From Streptomyces sp. B21-105 (GTDB lineage: Bacteria; Actinomycetota; Actinomycetes; Streptomycetales; Streptomycetaceae), in NCBI RefSeq assembly GCF_036898465.1, contig NZ_JARUMJ010000001.1, positions 2,108,001 to 2,172,000 on the forward strand: a DNA stretch of 64,000 bases, read 5' to 3'. Of the stretch, positions 1 to 8,413 are shown in pieces. The notes below the pieces were generated by a model. That model worked only from the letters and a program-made list of their open reading frames with translations, was not told the origin of the DNA and searched no databases. Every line of letters starts with the position of its first letter. The stretch's first letter is position 1. The position numbers were made by a program, and so were the translations under genes.

Positions 1-289
1 GGCGGTTCTCCTCCGCGTGGTCGGCGACGCGTCGTTCCAGGTATGCGAGGCGCTGGTCCCGCTCCGCGCGCAGTTCCCGCAGTTGCCGACCGCGACGGGC
101 CGACTCGGCTCCCGCCGCGATCACCAGAAGGGTGGCGACGGCTCCGCAGACGCCGACGGCGACCCGCGCCTGCGCCGCCACCAGGGCGACGGCGGCTCCG
201 GTCGCCGCGGCCATCAGTATCGCGGGCAGCAACAACACGCGTGCAAGGGGAAGTTCTCGGCGACCGGGTGGGGACTGAACACTCACCAT
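1..289 (-). CDS. Sensor-like ATPase, N-terminal part (cut by window edge)
   Basis: The visible 96 codons begin at an ATG preceded by AGAGGG about eight bases upstream. The product starts with a short basic segment, then two hydrophobic stretches (about residues 15-40 and 43-60) separated by a short turn, then an Arg/Glu-rich helix that looks like the start of a coiled coil. This is the layout of the membrane-anchored nitrate-sensor-like ATPases at the head of Streptomyces conservons. Upstream of helY and tatC, the expected neighbour is the CvnA9/RarA protein of the rar conservon. That identity is inferred from synteny; the ATPase domain lies outside the window. A GTG directly after the ATG is an alternative start. 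Confidence 0.6.
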   Translation of the reverse strand, partial: MVSVQSPPGRRELPLARVLLLPAILMAAATGAAVALVAAQARVAVGVCGAVATLLVIAAGAESARRGRQLRELRAERDQRLAYLERRVADHAEENR

Positions 290-762
290 GTGGGCACCCT
301 CTGTAGGGATCTGTCGGCATCTTCGGGATATGTGGGAACAAGCGCACGAATTCGCCTCAACTCGGTGCGCCGCGGGCGAGCTTAGTCCGACCGGATCATC
401 GCCGTGTCATATTCGGCAACCGTCTGAAACCGTTCCCGTACGTGGAGTAACCTCAACCCATTTGAACGCCATGCAATCACGCGAACACAGGGTGTAGCGA
501 CGCAAGGGCGTGCGAAACAGTTCACCGGGACGGATGGCAGCACCGCCCTTCGAGCGGCACCGCGCGAGGCTCGCCGCCACGAGGTCAGCCGGGCGCCGTC
601 GGGTCAGCGGCCACGGCCCGCGCCGGTGACCCACGGGTCTCGTCGATCAGCACGGCCTGCGCCACGGCCTACGCCACGGCCTACGCACGGCCTGCGCCGG
701 GGCCTACGCACGGCCTGCGCCGGGGCCCAGGCACGGCCGACGCCAGCCGGGCACGACTTCCC
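290..762. other. Intergenic region between the sensor gene and TetR gene
   Basis: About 470 bases with no convincing gene. Short reading frames exist on both strands but lack the strong GC3 bias of neighbours. The left part should hold the promoter of the leftward sensor-like gene. The right part (about 650-745) is a degenerate tandem repeat listed separately. Confidence 0.6.
649..745. repeat. Degenerate tandem repeat, CACGGCCTGCGCC-like units
   Basis: Successive copies of a 12-bp theme (variants of cacggcctgcgc / cacggcctacgc) include a 23-bp unit present twice in direct tandem at 679-701 and 702-724, with a decayed third copy after it. It lies just beyond the stop codon of the TetR gene, so it is untranslated. 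It could arise by replication slippage; no function is evident. Confidence 0.6.
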
Positions 763-1389
763 TCAGTCGCGCACGATACGCAGGGCGGCGTCCGCGGTGG
801 CGCGGGCGAACCGCGGGGCGGAGCCCGCCGGACCCGACCGGCGGACGAGGATGACGCCCTCGATGAGCCCGAAGACCAGGTCGGTGCGCACAGCGAGCTC
901 GTCCGCGTCGAGCGCGTCGCCCGCCTTGGTCGCGGCGATCAGCCGGCGGTAGGCGTCCTTGAGTTCGGCGCGCACGGCGTGGAAGCCGGCGAACCGCTCG
1001 GCGCGCACCTCAGGAAGCAGATAGAGGCCGCCGAGATTGTGGGGGCCGCCGCACAGCAGCTCCACGTCGGTGCGGCACAGCTCCCACAGCCGTTCCTCGG
1101 CCGGCCGCGCGGCGTCGGCGAGCAGCTCACGGGCGCGGGTCAGCGACGGTGCGACCGTCGACTCCAGCAGGTCCGCGAGCAGCTCCTCCTTGCCGGAGAC
1201 GTAGTGGTACATGGTGGCCTGGCGCATGCCCGCCCGTTCGGCGACGGCCCGGGTCGTGGTGGCGGCGTAGCCGCGCGTGGTGAACAACTCCGCGGCCGCC
1301 ACGAGCAGTTCGGCGCGCGGCGCGAGCCCGCTGTCCGGGCGTTGCGCGGCCCGCGGCCGGCCCACTCGACGCCCGCTGTCCGTCCCCAT
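763..1389 (-). CDS. TetR/AcrR family regulator of the guanidine operon
   Basis: A 208-residue protein. An N-terminal tail rich in Arg/Pro is followed by a TetR-type helix-turn-helix at about residues 25-72, including TTRAVAERAGMRQATMYHYV and a following KEEL helix, then an all-helical ligand-binding domain of usual TetR length. It is transcribed away from the carboxylase operon, and the intergenic region holds a perfect inverted repeat at 1503-1524, so it most likely represses both itself and the operon. The ligand could be guanidine, a pathway intermediate or a nitrogen signal; nothing in the sequence decides this. The ATG at 1389 is the first in-frame start compatible with the family. Confidence 0.85.
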   Translation of the reverse strand: MGTDSGRRVGRPRAAQRPDSGLAPRAELLVAAAELFTTRGYAATTTRAVAERAGMRQATMYHYVSGKEELLADLLESTVAPSLTRARELLADAARPAEERLWELCRTDVELLCGGPHNLGGLYLLPEVRAERFAGFHAVRAELKDAYRRLIAATKAGDALDADELAVRTDLVFGLIEGVILVRRSGPAGSAPRFARATADAALRIVRD

Positions 1390-1502
1390 GCGTTCGATCC
1401 TCGCACACGCCCCCGTCCGGCGATCTTCGCCCGGGCCCCCGGTGAGAAGTCGGTAACCGGCCCGCAACCGGAGGGCAACGACGGCGACCCGCCCCGGACC
1501 TA

Positions 1503-1524
1503 ATTTCTGTCGGGCGACAGAAAT
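1503..1524. promoter_or_regulatory. Perfect inverted repeat, probable TetR operator
   Basis: Two perfect 10-bp arms (ATTTCTGTCG and its complement) are separated by GG, midway between the divergent TetR gene and the first operon gene. It is markedly more AT-rich than its surroundings. Size, symmetry and position fit a TetR-dimer operator overlapping the divergent promoters. Binding is inferred. Confidence 0.75.
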
Positions 1525-1563
1525 CAGCGCGACAGCGCCGGAACCGAGCTGCGGAGGTCCGCC

Positions 1564-2391
1564 ATGGCGGCGACAGCGACCACATACGGAGCACGCGCCC
1601 ACGCCCGGGCCCAGGAGGGCGCACACGCCGAGGCCATGCCGGTCGTCCCGGCCCGGGACTGGCCGGCCCCGCCCTGCGAGGCGGGACTCCTGGTCTGGGC
1701 GGAGACGGTCGCGGGCGGCAACTACACCCACCGCGTCCTGGCCCGGGGAACCGAACTGCGCCTGACCGACCTGCACGGCGACGCCTGCGCCCACCTCCTC
1801 CTGTTCGCCGCCGACCGGCCCTGGGAGCGGCTGAACGTCGCCGACACGGTCAAGGTGCAGTGGAACGCCTACCTCGGCGAGGGCGTCCTGCTCCTGTCCG
1901 ACCAGGGCCGCGTCCTCGCCTCGGTCGTCGCCGACACCGCCGGCCGGCACGACGCCCTGTGCGGCACCTCCACGCTCGTGCGCAACACCGAGCGCTACGG
2001 CGACGGCACCCCGCAGTCCGCCTCCCCCGCCGGCCGGGAACTGTTCAAGCTGGCCGCCGCCAAGAACGGCCTCGAGCCCCGCGACCTGCCGCCCTCCCTC
2101 TCCTTCTTCCAAGGCGTGCGGGTCGGCGAGGACGGCGCCCTCGACTTCACCGGGTCGGCGGGCCCGGGCGGCAGCGTCACCCTGCGCGCCGAACAGGACG
2201 TGACGGTCCTGATCGCCAACGTGCCGCACCCGTCCGACCCGCGCCCGCAGTACGTCAGCACCGCGCTGGAGGTCCTCGCCTGGCGGGCCGGCCCGACCCG
2301 GCCGGGCGACCCCCTCTGGGAGGCCACCCCCGAGGGCCGCCGCGCCTTCCTCAACTCCGCCGAACACCTCACCGCCCGGGGGCTCGCATGA
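1564..2391 (+). CDS. cgdA: DUF1989 protein, carboxyguanidine deiminase subunit (formerly urea carboxylase-associated)
   Basis: A 275-residue DUF1989 (urea carboxylase-associated) protein. The family signature includes TDLHGD near residue 65 and a GRHD...CGTSTLVRNTERYG segment near residue 130. In other bacteria two such proteins form carboxyguanidine deiminase, which converts carboxyguanidine to allophanate, so the operon uses guanidine rather than urea. This copy lacks the C-x6-C pair near the C terminus that its partner keeps, consistent with distinct subunit roles. The start at 1564 has GGAGG about six bases upstream, and the next gene overlaps its stop by four bases (ATGA), indicating translational coupling. 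Which subunit letter applies is uncertain. Confidence 0.8.
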   Translation: MAATATTYGARAHARAQEGAHAEAMPVVPARDWPAPPCEAGLLVWAETVAGGNYTHRVLARGTELRLTDLHGDACAHLLLFAADRPWERLNVADTVKVQWNAYLGEGVLLLSDQGRVLASVVADTAGRHDALCGTSTLVRNTERYGDGTPQSASPAGRELFKLAAAKNGLEPRDLPPSLSFFQGVRVGEDGALDFTGSAGPGGSVTLRAEQDVTVLIANVPHPSDPRPQYVSTALEVLAWRAGPTRPGDPLWEATPEGRRAFLNSAEHLTARGLA

Positions 2392-3050
2392 AGACCGTCG
2401 TTCCCGCCCGCGCCGCGTGGTCGTCCGTCGTCCGCGCCGGCGCCTGCCTCACCATCACCGACCTGCACGGCAACCAGGCCGTCGACTTCCTCGTGTACGA
2501 CGCCCACGACACGTCCGTGCGCTACAGCGCCCCCGACACCATCCACGCCCAGGGCGGCATCTTCCTCACCGCGGGCAGCGTGCTGATGTCCAACGAGCAC
2601 ACTCCGCTGATGACGGTGACCGCCGACGCCGTGGGCCGCCACGACACCGTCGGCGGCGCCTGCTCCAAGGAGTCCAACACCCTGCGCTACGGCCACCACA
2701 CCTTCTCCCAGCACGCCTGCGTGGACAACTTCCTCGCCGAGGGCGCCCGGCACGGCCTCGGCAAGCGGGACCTGGTCTCCAACATCAACTGGTACATGAA
2801 CGTGCCCGTCGAGAAGGACGGCACCCTCGGCATCGTCGACGGCCTCTCCGCGCCCGGTCTGTCCCTCTCGCTGCGCGCCGAACGGGACGTGCTGGTGCTG
2901 GTCTCCAACTGCCCGCAGATCAACAACCCGTGCAACGGCTTCGAGCCGACGGCGGTGGAAATGACGATCACCGAGCCGACGGCGGTGGAGACGACGATCA
3001 CCGAGCCGACAGCGGTGGAGACGGCGATCACCGAGGCGGCCGGCGCATGA
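2388..3050 (+). CDS. cgdB: DUF1989 protein, second carboxyguanidine deiminase subunit, with repeated C-terminal tail
   Basis: A 220-residue DUF1989 protein, partner of the preceding gene. It has the HGNQAVDFLVYD segment near residue 27, GRHDTVGGACSKESNTLRYG near 83-102 and a conserved C175-x6-C182 pair likely involved in metal binding. The start is the ATG of an ATGA overlap with the upstream gene, and its own stop overlaps the carboxylase start the same way. Residues 186-215 are three exact-length 10-residue repeats of the EPTAVETTIT type encoded by a 30-bp tandem repeat, extending the protein beyond the usual family end. Assignment to guanidine catabolism rests on operon content. Confidence 0.82.
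   Translation: MKTVVPARAAWSSVVRAGACLTITDLHGNQAVDFLVYDAHDTSVRYSAPDTIHAQGGIFLTAGSVLMSNEHTPLMTVTADAVGRHDTVGGACSKESNTLRYGHHTFSQHACVDNFLAEGARHGLGKRDLVSNINWYMNVPVEKDGTLGIVDGLSAPGLSLSLRAERDVLVLVSNCPQINNPCNGFEPTAVEMTITEPTAVETTITEPTAVETAITEAAGA
2943..3032 (+). repeat. In-frame 30-bp tandem repeat, three units
   Basis: Three consecutive 30-bp units (2943-2972, 2973-3002, 3003-3032), differing at only a few positions, encode the 10-residue repeats at the end of the second DUF1989 protein. Whole-codon unit length keeps the frame, as expected for slippage expansion under coding constraint. Confidence 0.9.
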
Positions 3051-6000
3051 CCTTCGACACGGTGCTGGTCGCCAACCGGGGCGAGATAGCCGTCCGCATC
3101 ATCCGCACCGCCCGCGAACTCGGCCTGCGCACGGTCGCGGTGTACTCCGACCCCGACCGCTCGGCGCCGCACGTCCGGCTCGCCGACGAGGCCGTGCGGC
3201 TCGGGCCGGCCCCCGCGAAGGAGTCCTACCTCGACGCCGACCTGGTCCTGCGGGCCGCCAAGGACACCGGGGCCGGCGCGGTCCACCCGGGGTACGGCTT
3301 CCTCTCCGAGGACGCCTCCTTCGCCCGCCGCTGCGCCGACGCCGGCATCGTCTTCGTCGGTCCGACCCCCGAGCAGCTGGAGCTGTTCGGCGCCAAGCAC
3401 ACCGCCCGGGCGGCGGCGAAGGCCGCCGGGGTGCCACTGGCGCCGGGCACGGACCTGCTCGCCTCGCTGGCCGAGGCGCAGGAGAAGGCCCAGGTCATCG
3501 GCTATCCGGTGATGCTGAAGGCGACCGGGGGCGGCGGCGGGATCGGCATGTCGGCCTGCGCCGGTCCCGACGAGCTCGCCGACGCCTGGGAACGCGTCCA
3601 GCGCGTCGCCGCAGCCTCCTTCGCCACCGCCGGCGTCTTCCTGGAACGGCTCGTCGGCGACGCCCGCCACGTCGAGGTCCAGGTGTTCGGCGACGGCCGG
3701 GGCGACGTCGTCGTCCTCGGCGACCGCGACTGCTCGCTGCAGCGCCGCAACCAGAAGGTCCTGGAGGAGGCCCCCGCGCCCGGCATCCCGGACCACGTGC
3801 GCGCACGGCTCGCCGCCGGCGCCCGCGACCTGTGCGCCTCCGTCCGCTACCGCTCCGCCGGCACCGTCGAGTACGTCTATGACGCGGCCCGCGAGGAGGC
3901 GTACTTCCTCGAGGTCAACACCCGGCTCCAGGTGGAGCATCCGGTCACCGAGGAGATCTACGGCGTCGACCTCGTCGCCTGGATGCTGCGGCTGGCGCGC
4001 GGCGAGGAGGACGTCGTCCGCGACCCCGGCCCGCCGCGCGGCCACGCCGTGGAGGCCCGCCTCTACGCGGAGGACCCGAGCCGCGGACACCGGCCCAGCG
4101 CCGGCCTGCTGACCCGGGTGGAGTTCCCCGAGGGGGTGCGCGTCGACGGCTGGGTGGAGACCGGCACCGAGGTGACGACGTCGTACGACCCCATGCTCGC
4201 GAAGGTGATCGCGCACGGCCCGGACCGCACGGAGGCCCTGCGGCGCCTCGACGCCGCCCTGGCCCGCACCCGAATCGACGGCATCGAGACCAACCTGGGG
4301 CTGGTGCGGGCGGCGCTGACCGACGACCGCCTGGTCACGGCCACCCACTCGACGGCGACCCTCGCCGAGGTGCACGACCCCACCCCGCGCGTGGAGGTGG
4401 TCTCCGGCGGCACCCTCACCACCGTCCAGGACTGGCCCGGCCGCACCGGCCACTGGCAGGTGGGCGTCCCCCCGTCCGGCCCGATGGACGACCGATCCTT
4501 CCGCCTCGGCAACCGGGCGCTCGGCAACCCCGAGGGCGCCCCGGGCCTGGAGTGCACCCTGCGCGGTCCGGCCCTGCGGTTCAGCCACGCCACGACCGTC
4601 TGTGTGACGGGCGCGCCCGCGACCGTCACCGTGGACGGCGCCACGGTCGCCCAGTGGGAACCGCTGACCGTGCCCGCCGGCTCCCTGCTGGAGGTCGACG
4701 CGCCGAGCGGACACGGGCTGCGCACCTACGTCCTGTTCGCGGGCGGTCTGGACGTCCCCGCCTTCCTGGGCAGCGCGAGCACCTTCACACTGGGCCGGTT
4801 CGGCGGGCACGGCGGACGGGCGCTGCGGACGGGCGACGTCCTGCACGGCGGGACGACCGCCGAGGGCTCCCCGGTCACGGACCGGCCGTCCTTCGGATCC
4901 GTCTGGGACGTCGGCGCTGTCGAAGGACCCCACGCCGCACCGGAGTTCTTCACCGAGGACGACATCCGCGACTTCTACGCCGCCGACTGGAAGGTCCACT
5001 TCAACTCGGCGCGCACCGGGGTGCGTCTGATCGGACCCAAGCCGCGCTGGGCGCGCACCGACGGCGGCGAGGCGGGCCTGCACCCGTCCAACATCCACGA
5101 CACGCCGTACTCCGTCGGCGCCGTCGACTACACGGGCGACATGCCGGTGCTGCTCGGACCGGACGGGCCCTCGCTCGGCGGGTTCGTGTGCCCGGCGACG
5201 GTCCTGAGCTCCGAGCGCTGGAAACTGGGCCAGCTGCGGCCCGGCGACACGGTCCGCTTCCGGCCGGTGGCCGTGGACGGCGCACCGCGCGCCGCGATCG
5301 AAGACGGCGGCGTGCTGGCCCGGGACGGCGACGTGACGTACCGGCGCAGCGGCGACGACAACCTGCTGGTCGAGTTCGGCCCGATGCAGCTGGACCTGAC
5401 CCTGCGGATGCGGGTGCACGCCCTGATGGAGGCGGTCGCCGAGACCGGCCCCGACGGCGTCACCGACCTCACCCCGGGCATCCGCTCCCTGCAGATCCAG
5501 ACCGACCCGGACCGTCTCCCCCTGCCCGAACTCCTCACGGCCGTACGGCGGACGGTGGCCGCGCTGCCGCCCACGGACCAGCTGGTCGTGCCCTCCCGCA
5601 CCGTGCACCTGCCGCTCTCCTGGGACGACCCCGCGACCCGGGAGGCCATCGCGCGCTACATGGCGGGCGTCCGCGACGACGCCCCCTGGTGCCCGTGGAA
5701 CATCGAGTTCATCCGCCGCGTCAACGGCCTCGGCACCCCGGCGGACGTCTACGACACGGTCTTCGCCGCGGAGTACCTGGTCCTGGGACTCGGCGACGTC
5801 TACCTGGGCGCGCCGGTGGCCACCCCGCTCGACCCCCGGCACCGGCTGGTGACGACGAAGTACAACCCGGCGCGCACCTGGACGGCCGAGAACTCGGTGG
5901 GCATCGGCGGGGCGTACCTGTGCATCTACGGCATGGAGGGACCCGGCGGCTACCAGTTCGTGGGCCGGACGACACAGGTGTGGTCGCCCTGGCAGCAGCG

Positions 6001-6553
6001 CGGCGCGTTCGCACCCGGCTCACCCTGGCTGCTGCGCTTCTTCGACCGGATCCGCTGGTACCCGGTCGACGCCGACGAACTGCTGGAACTGCGCGCCGAC
6101 ATCACCTCCGGCCGGTTCGTCCCGCGCATCGAGGAGGGCACCTTCTCGCTCGCCGCGTACCGGACCTTCCTCACCGAACACGCCGAGTCCATCGCCGCGT
6201 TCAGGACGGGCCAGCAGGCGGCGTTCGCGGCGGAGCGCGACGCGTGGGAGGCTGCGGGCGAGTTCGCGCGGGCGGAGGCGGCGACGGCGCCGCCCGCACC
6301 CCCCGCCGAGGTGAGCGTCCCCGCGGGCGGCCGGCTGGTCGAGGCGGAGTTCGCCGCGTCCGTGTGGCAGGTGAACGTCTCGCCCGGGGACGAGGTGAGC
6401 GCGGGTCAGCCGCTGCTCTCCCTGGAGGCGATGAAGATGGAGTCCAGGGTGCGGGCGCCGGTCGACGCCGTGGTGGCGCAGGTGCTGGCCCGGCCCGGCG
6501 ACCAGGTGGAGGCGGGGACGGCGCTGGTCGTCCTGGCCCCGGCCGCGAACTGA
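3047..6553 (+). CDS. Guanidine/urea carboxylase, biotin-dependent
   Basis: A 1168-residue multidomain biotin enzyme. Residues 1-450 are an ATP-grasp biotin carboxylase (LVANRGEIAVRI start, GGGGGIGMS glycine loop, EVNTRLQVEHPVTE motif). The middle holds a KipA/KipI-like carboxyltransferase pair, beginning near VVSGGTLTTVQDWPGRTGHW and continuing through PFFTEDD- and MPVLLGPDGP-type segments. A C-terminal biotinyl domain carries EAMKMES with the biotinylated lysine at about residue 1130. It carboxylates guanidine (or urea) using ATP and bicarbonate. Adjacent DUF1989 genes favour guanidine, since these are not needed for urea. The enzyme is encoded as a stand-alone polypeptide with a separate hydrolase gene downstream, unlike fungal urea amidolyase. 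The ATGA overlap sets the start. Confidence 0.9.
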   Translation: MTFDTVLVANRGEIAVRIIRTARELGLRTVAVYSDPDRSAPHVRLADEAVRLGPAPAKESYLDADLVLRAAKDTGAGAVHPGYGFLSEDASFARRCADAGIVFVGPTPEQLELFGAKHTARAAAKAAGVPLAPGTDLLASLAEAQEKAQVIGYPVMLKATGGGGGIGMSACAGPDELADAWERVQRVAAASFATAGVFLERLVGDARHVEVQVFGDGRGDVVVLGDRDCSLQRRNQKVLEEAPAPGIPDHVRARLAAGARDLCASVRYRSAGTVEYVYDAAREEAYFLEVNTRLQVEHPVTEEIYGVDLVAWMLRLARGEEDVVRDPGPPRGHAVEARLYAEDPSRGHRPSAGLLTRVEFPEGVRVDGWVETGTEVTTSYDPMLAKVIAHGPDRTEALRRLDAALARTRIDGIETNLGLVRAALTDDRLVTATHSTATLAEVHDPTPRVEVVSGGTLTTVQDWPGRTGHWQVGVPPSGPMDDRSFRLGNRALGNPEGAPGLECTLRGPALRFSHATTVCVTGAPATVTVDGATVAQWEPLTVPAGSLLEVDAPSGHGLRTYVLFAGGLDVPAFLGSASTFTLGRFGGHGGRALRTGDVLHGGTTAEGSPVTDRPSFGSVWDVGAVEGPHAAPEFFTEDDIRDFYAADWKVHFNSARTGVRLIGPKPRWARTDGGEAGLHPSNIHDTPYSVGAVDYTGDMPVLLGPDGPSLGGFVCPATVLSSERWKLGQLRPGDTVRFRPVAVDGAPRAAIEDGGVLARDGDVTYRRSGDDNLLVEFGPMQLDLTLRMRVHALMEAVAETGPDGVTDLTPGIRSLQIQTDPDRLPLPELLTAVRRTVAALPPTDQLVVPSRTVHLPLSWDDPATREAIARYMAGVRDDAPWCPWNIEFIRRVNGLGTPADVYDTVFAAEYLVLGLGDVYLGAPVATPLDPRHRLVTTKYNPARTWTAENSVGIGGAYLCIYGMEGPGGYQFVGRTTQVWSPWQQRGAFAPGSPWLLRFFDRIRWYPVDADELLELRADITSGRFVPRIEEGTFSLAAYRTFLTEHAESIAAFRTGQQAAFAAERDAWEAAGEFARAEAATAPPAPPAEVSVPAGGRLVEAEFAASVWQVNVSPGDEVSAGQPLLSLEAMKMESRVRAPVDAVVAQVLARPGDQVEAGTALVVLAPAAN

Positions 6554-6564
6554 GAGGAACCCCC

Positions 6565-8217
6565 ATGTCGACGACGCTCCGCCGGATCCGCGCCGCCTAC
6601 GACCGCGTCGAGGCCGTGGACCGCCCCGAGATCTGGATCGCCCTGCGCCCGCGGGAGGAGGCCGAGGCGGAGGCCCGCGCGATCGACGAACGCGTCGCCG
6701 CCGGGGCCCGCCTCCCCCTCGCCGGGCGGCTCTTCGCCGTCAAGGGCAACATCGACGCGGCCGGCCTGCCCACCACCGCGGGCTGCCCGGCGTACGCCTA
6801 CGAACCCGCCGAGGACGCCCAGGCGGTGGCCGGTCTGCGCGCGGCCGGCGCGCTGCTGCTCGGCACGACGAACCTGGACCAGTTCGCGACGGGCCTGGTG
6901 GGGACCCGCTCCCCGTACGGCGCGGTCCGCAACGCGTGGGATCCGGCCCGTATCAGCGGCGGCTCCAGCTCCGGCTCTGCCGTCGCGGTCGCCCTCGGCA
7001 TCGTCGACCTCGCGCTCGGCACGGACACCGCCGGCTCGGGCCGCGTGCCGGCCGCCTTCAACGGCATCGTCGGACTGAAGCCGACCCGGGGTCTGGTGCC
7101 GACCACGGGTGTCGTCCCGGCCTGCGCGTCCCTGGACTGTGTGACGGTGTTCGCCCGCACCCTCGCGGAGGCCGAGCAGGCCCTGGCGCACATGGCCGCC
7201 GGCCCCGTGCCGGCCCTCCCCGGGCGCGCTCCCGGCCCCTGGCGGATCGCCGTCCCGCCACGCGAGCAGCTCGGCGAGCTGGACGAGGGCTGGGGCGAGG
7301 CGTACGAGGCGGCGGCTCGACAGCTCACCGCCGCCGGCGCCGAACTCCGCCCCCTGGACCTGACCCCCTTCACCGAGGCCGCGGCCATGCTCTACGAGGG
7401 CGCCTTCGTGGCCGAGCGCTACACCGCCGTGGGCGCCTTCGTCGACAAGGCGACGGCCGAGAGCGGGGAGGGCCTCGACCCCACGGTCGCCGGCATCATC
7501 CGGGCCGCCCGCGACATCCCCGCCCACCGGCTCTTCGCCGACCAGGACCGGCTGGCCGCGCTGCGCACCCGCGCCCTGACCGAACTGGCCGACGCGGACG
7601 CCCTGCTGCTTCCCACCGCCCCCGGACATCCCACACTCGCGGAGGTCGCCGCCGACCCGCTGGGCGCCAACGCCCGGCTGGGCCGCTTCACCAACTCCAC
7701 CAACCTCTTCGACCTGGCGGCGGTGGCCGCGCCGGCCGGCGAGGTGAACGGGCTCCCGTTCGGCGTGATGCTGGTCGGTCCGGCGCACACGGACGAGCGG
7801 CTCACCCGGATCGCCGCACTGCTCCAGCCGGAGACCCGACTGGCCGTGGTGGGCGCGCATCTGACGGGCCAGCCGCTGAACCCGCAACTGCTGGCGGTGG
7901 GCGCCCGGCTCGACGTCACGATCACGACGGCCCCGCTCTACCGCCTGCACGCCCTGCGCACCTCACCCCCGAAGCCGGGTCTGGAGCACGTGGGCGAGGG
8001 GGGTGCGGCCGTCGAGGCCGAGGTGTGGCGCCTGCCCGCGGAGGGCCTCGGCCGCCTGCTGTCCACACTCCCCCGCCCCATGGCGCTGGGCAGCGTGCGC
8101 CTGTCGGACGGCAGCAGCGTCCCCGGATTCCTGTGCGAGCCCGGCGCGCTGACAGACGCCGAGGACATCACCCCCCACGGCAGCTGGCGCGCCTATCTGA
8201 ACCACCACCAGCGGTAA
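6565..8217 (+). CDS. atzF: Allophanate hydrolase
   Basis: A 550-residue amidase-signature enzyme. The catalytic triad is visible as K60 (FAVKGN), S134 in SGGSSSGS and nucleophile S158 in DTAGSGR, with the 24-residue Ser-Ser spacing typical of the family. A C-terminal domain of about 120 residues after residue 430 corresponds to the allophanate-hydrolase C domain that completes decarboxylation. It splits allophanate into ammonia and carbon dioxide, the last step of the operon's pathway. The start lies 11 bases after the carboxylase stop, with GAGAGGA upstream. No transporter gene follows, so substrate uptake must be encoded elsewhere. Confidence 0.92.
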   Translation: MSTTLRRIRAAYDRVEAVDRPEIWIALRPREEAEAEARAIDERVAAGARLPLAGRLFAVKGNIDAAGLPTTAGCPAYAYEPAEDAQAVAGLRAAGALLLGTTNLDQFATGLVGTRSPYGAVRNAWDPARISGGSSSGSAVAVALGIVDLALGTDTAGSGRVPAAFNGIVGLKPTRGLVPTTGVVPACASLDCVTVFARTLAEAEQALAHMAAGPVPALPGRAPGPWRIAVPPREQLGELDEGWGEAYEAAARQLTAAGAELRPLDLTPFTEAAAMLYEGAFVAERYTAVGAFVDKATAESGEGLDPTVAGIIRAARDIPAHRLFADQDRLAALRTRALTELADADALLLPTAPGHPTLAEVAADPLGANARLGRFTNSTNLFDLAAVAAPAGEVNGLPFGVMLVGPAHTDERLTRIAALLQPETRLAVVGAHLTGQPLNPQLLAVGARLDVTITTAPLYRLHALRTSPPKPGLEHVGEGGAAVEAEVWRLPAEGLGRLLSTLPRPMALGSVRLSDGSSVPGFLCEPGALTDAEDITPHGSWRAYLNHHQR

Positions 8218-8280
8218 TCCCCCACCGACCAACCGCGTCACACCGAGGCCAGCGCCGTGAAGAGCCCCGGAAAGGGCAGC

Positions 8281-8400
8281 ACCCCCAGGGGCGCGGGGAG
8301 CTGCGCACCCAAAACCCCGGGCCCCCCACAATCAGGGGCGCGGGGATCACACCCCCAGGGGCGCGGGGAACTGCGCGACCAGCCACGAACTCCCCGCACC
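8281..8400. repeat. Streptomyces-type intergenic repeat, CAGGGGCGCGGGG
   Basis: The core CAGGGGCGCGGGG occurs three times, starting near 8286, 8333 and 8356. The first and third copies extend into the longer form with CTGCGC after the core. This sequence resembles a highly dispersed intergenic repeat I recall from many Streptomyces genomes. It fills the gap between convergent operons and may contribute to termination. Confidence 0.6.
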
Positions 8401-8413
8401 CGCCACCCCGCGC

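Noticed and set aside
1..385. Plus-strand frames at the left edge
   Set aside because: They are shadows of the minus-strand sensor-like gene, with low-quality composition.
1390..1563. Guanidine riboswitch before the operon
   Set aside because: The leader is short and lacks the conserved ykkC elements; an operator is present instead.
2687..5842. 1051-codon minus-strand reading frame
   Set aside because: It is the complement of the carboxylase gene in a GC-rich genome; no protein family and unnatural composition (Gly/Val/Arg rich).
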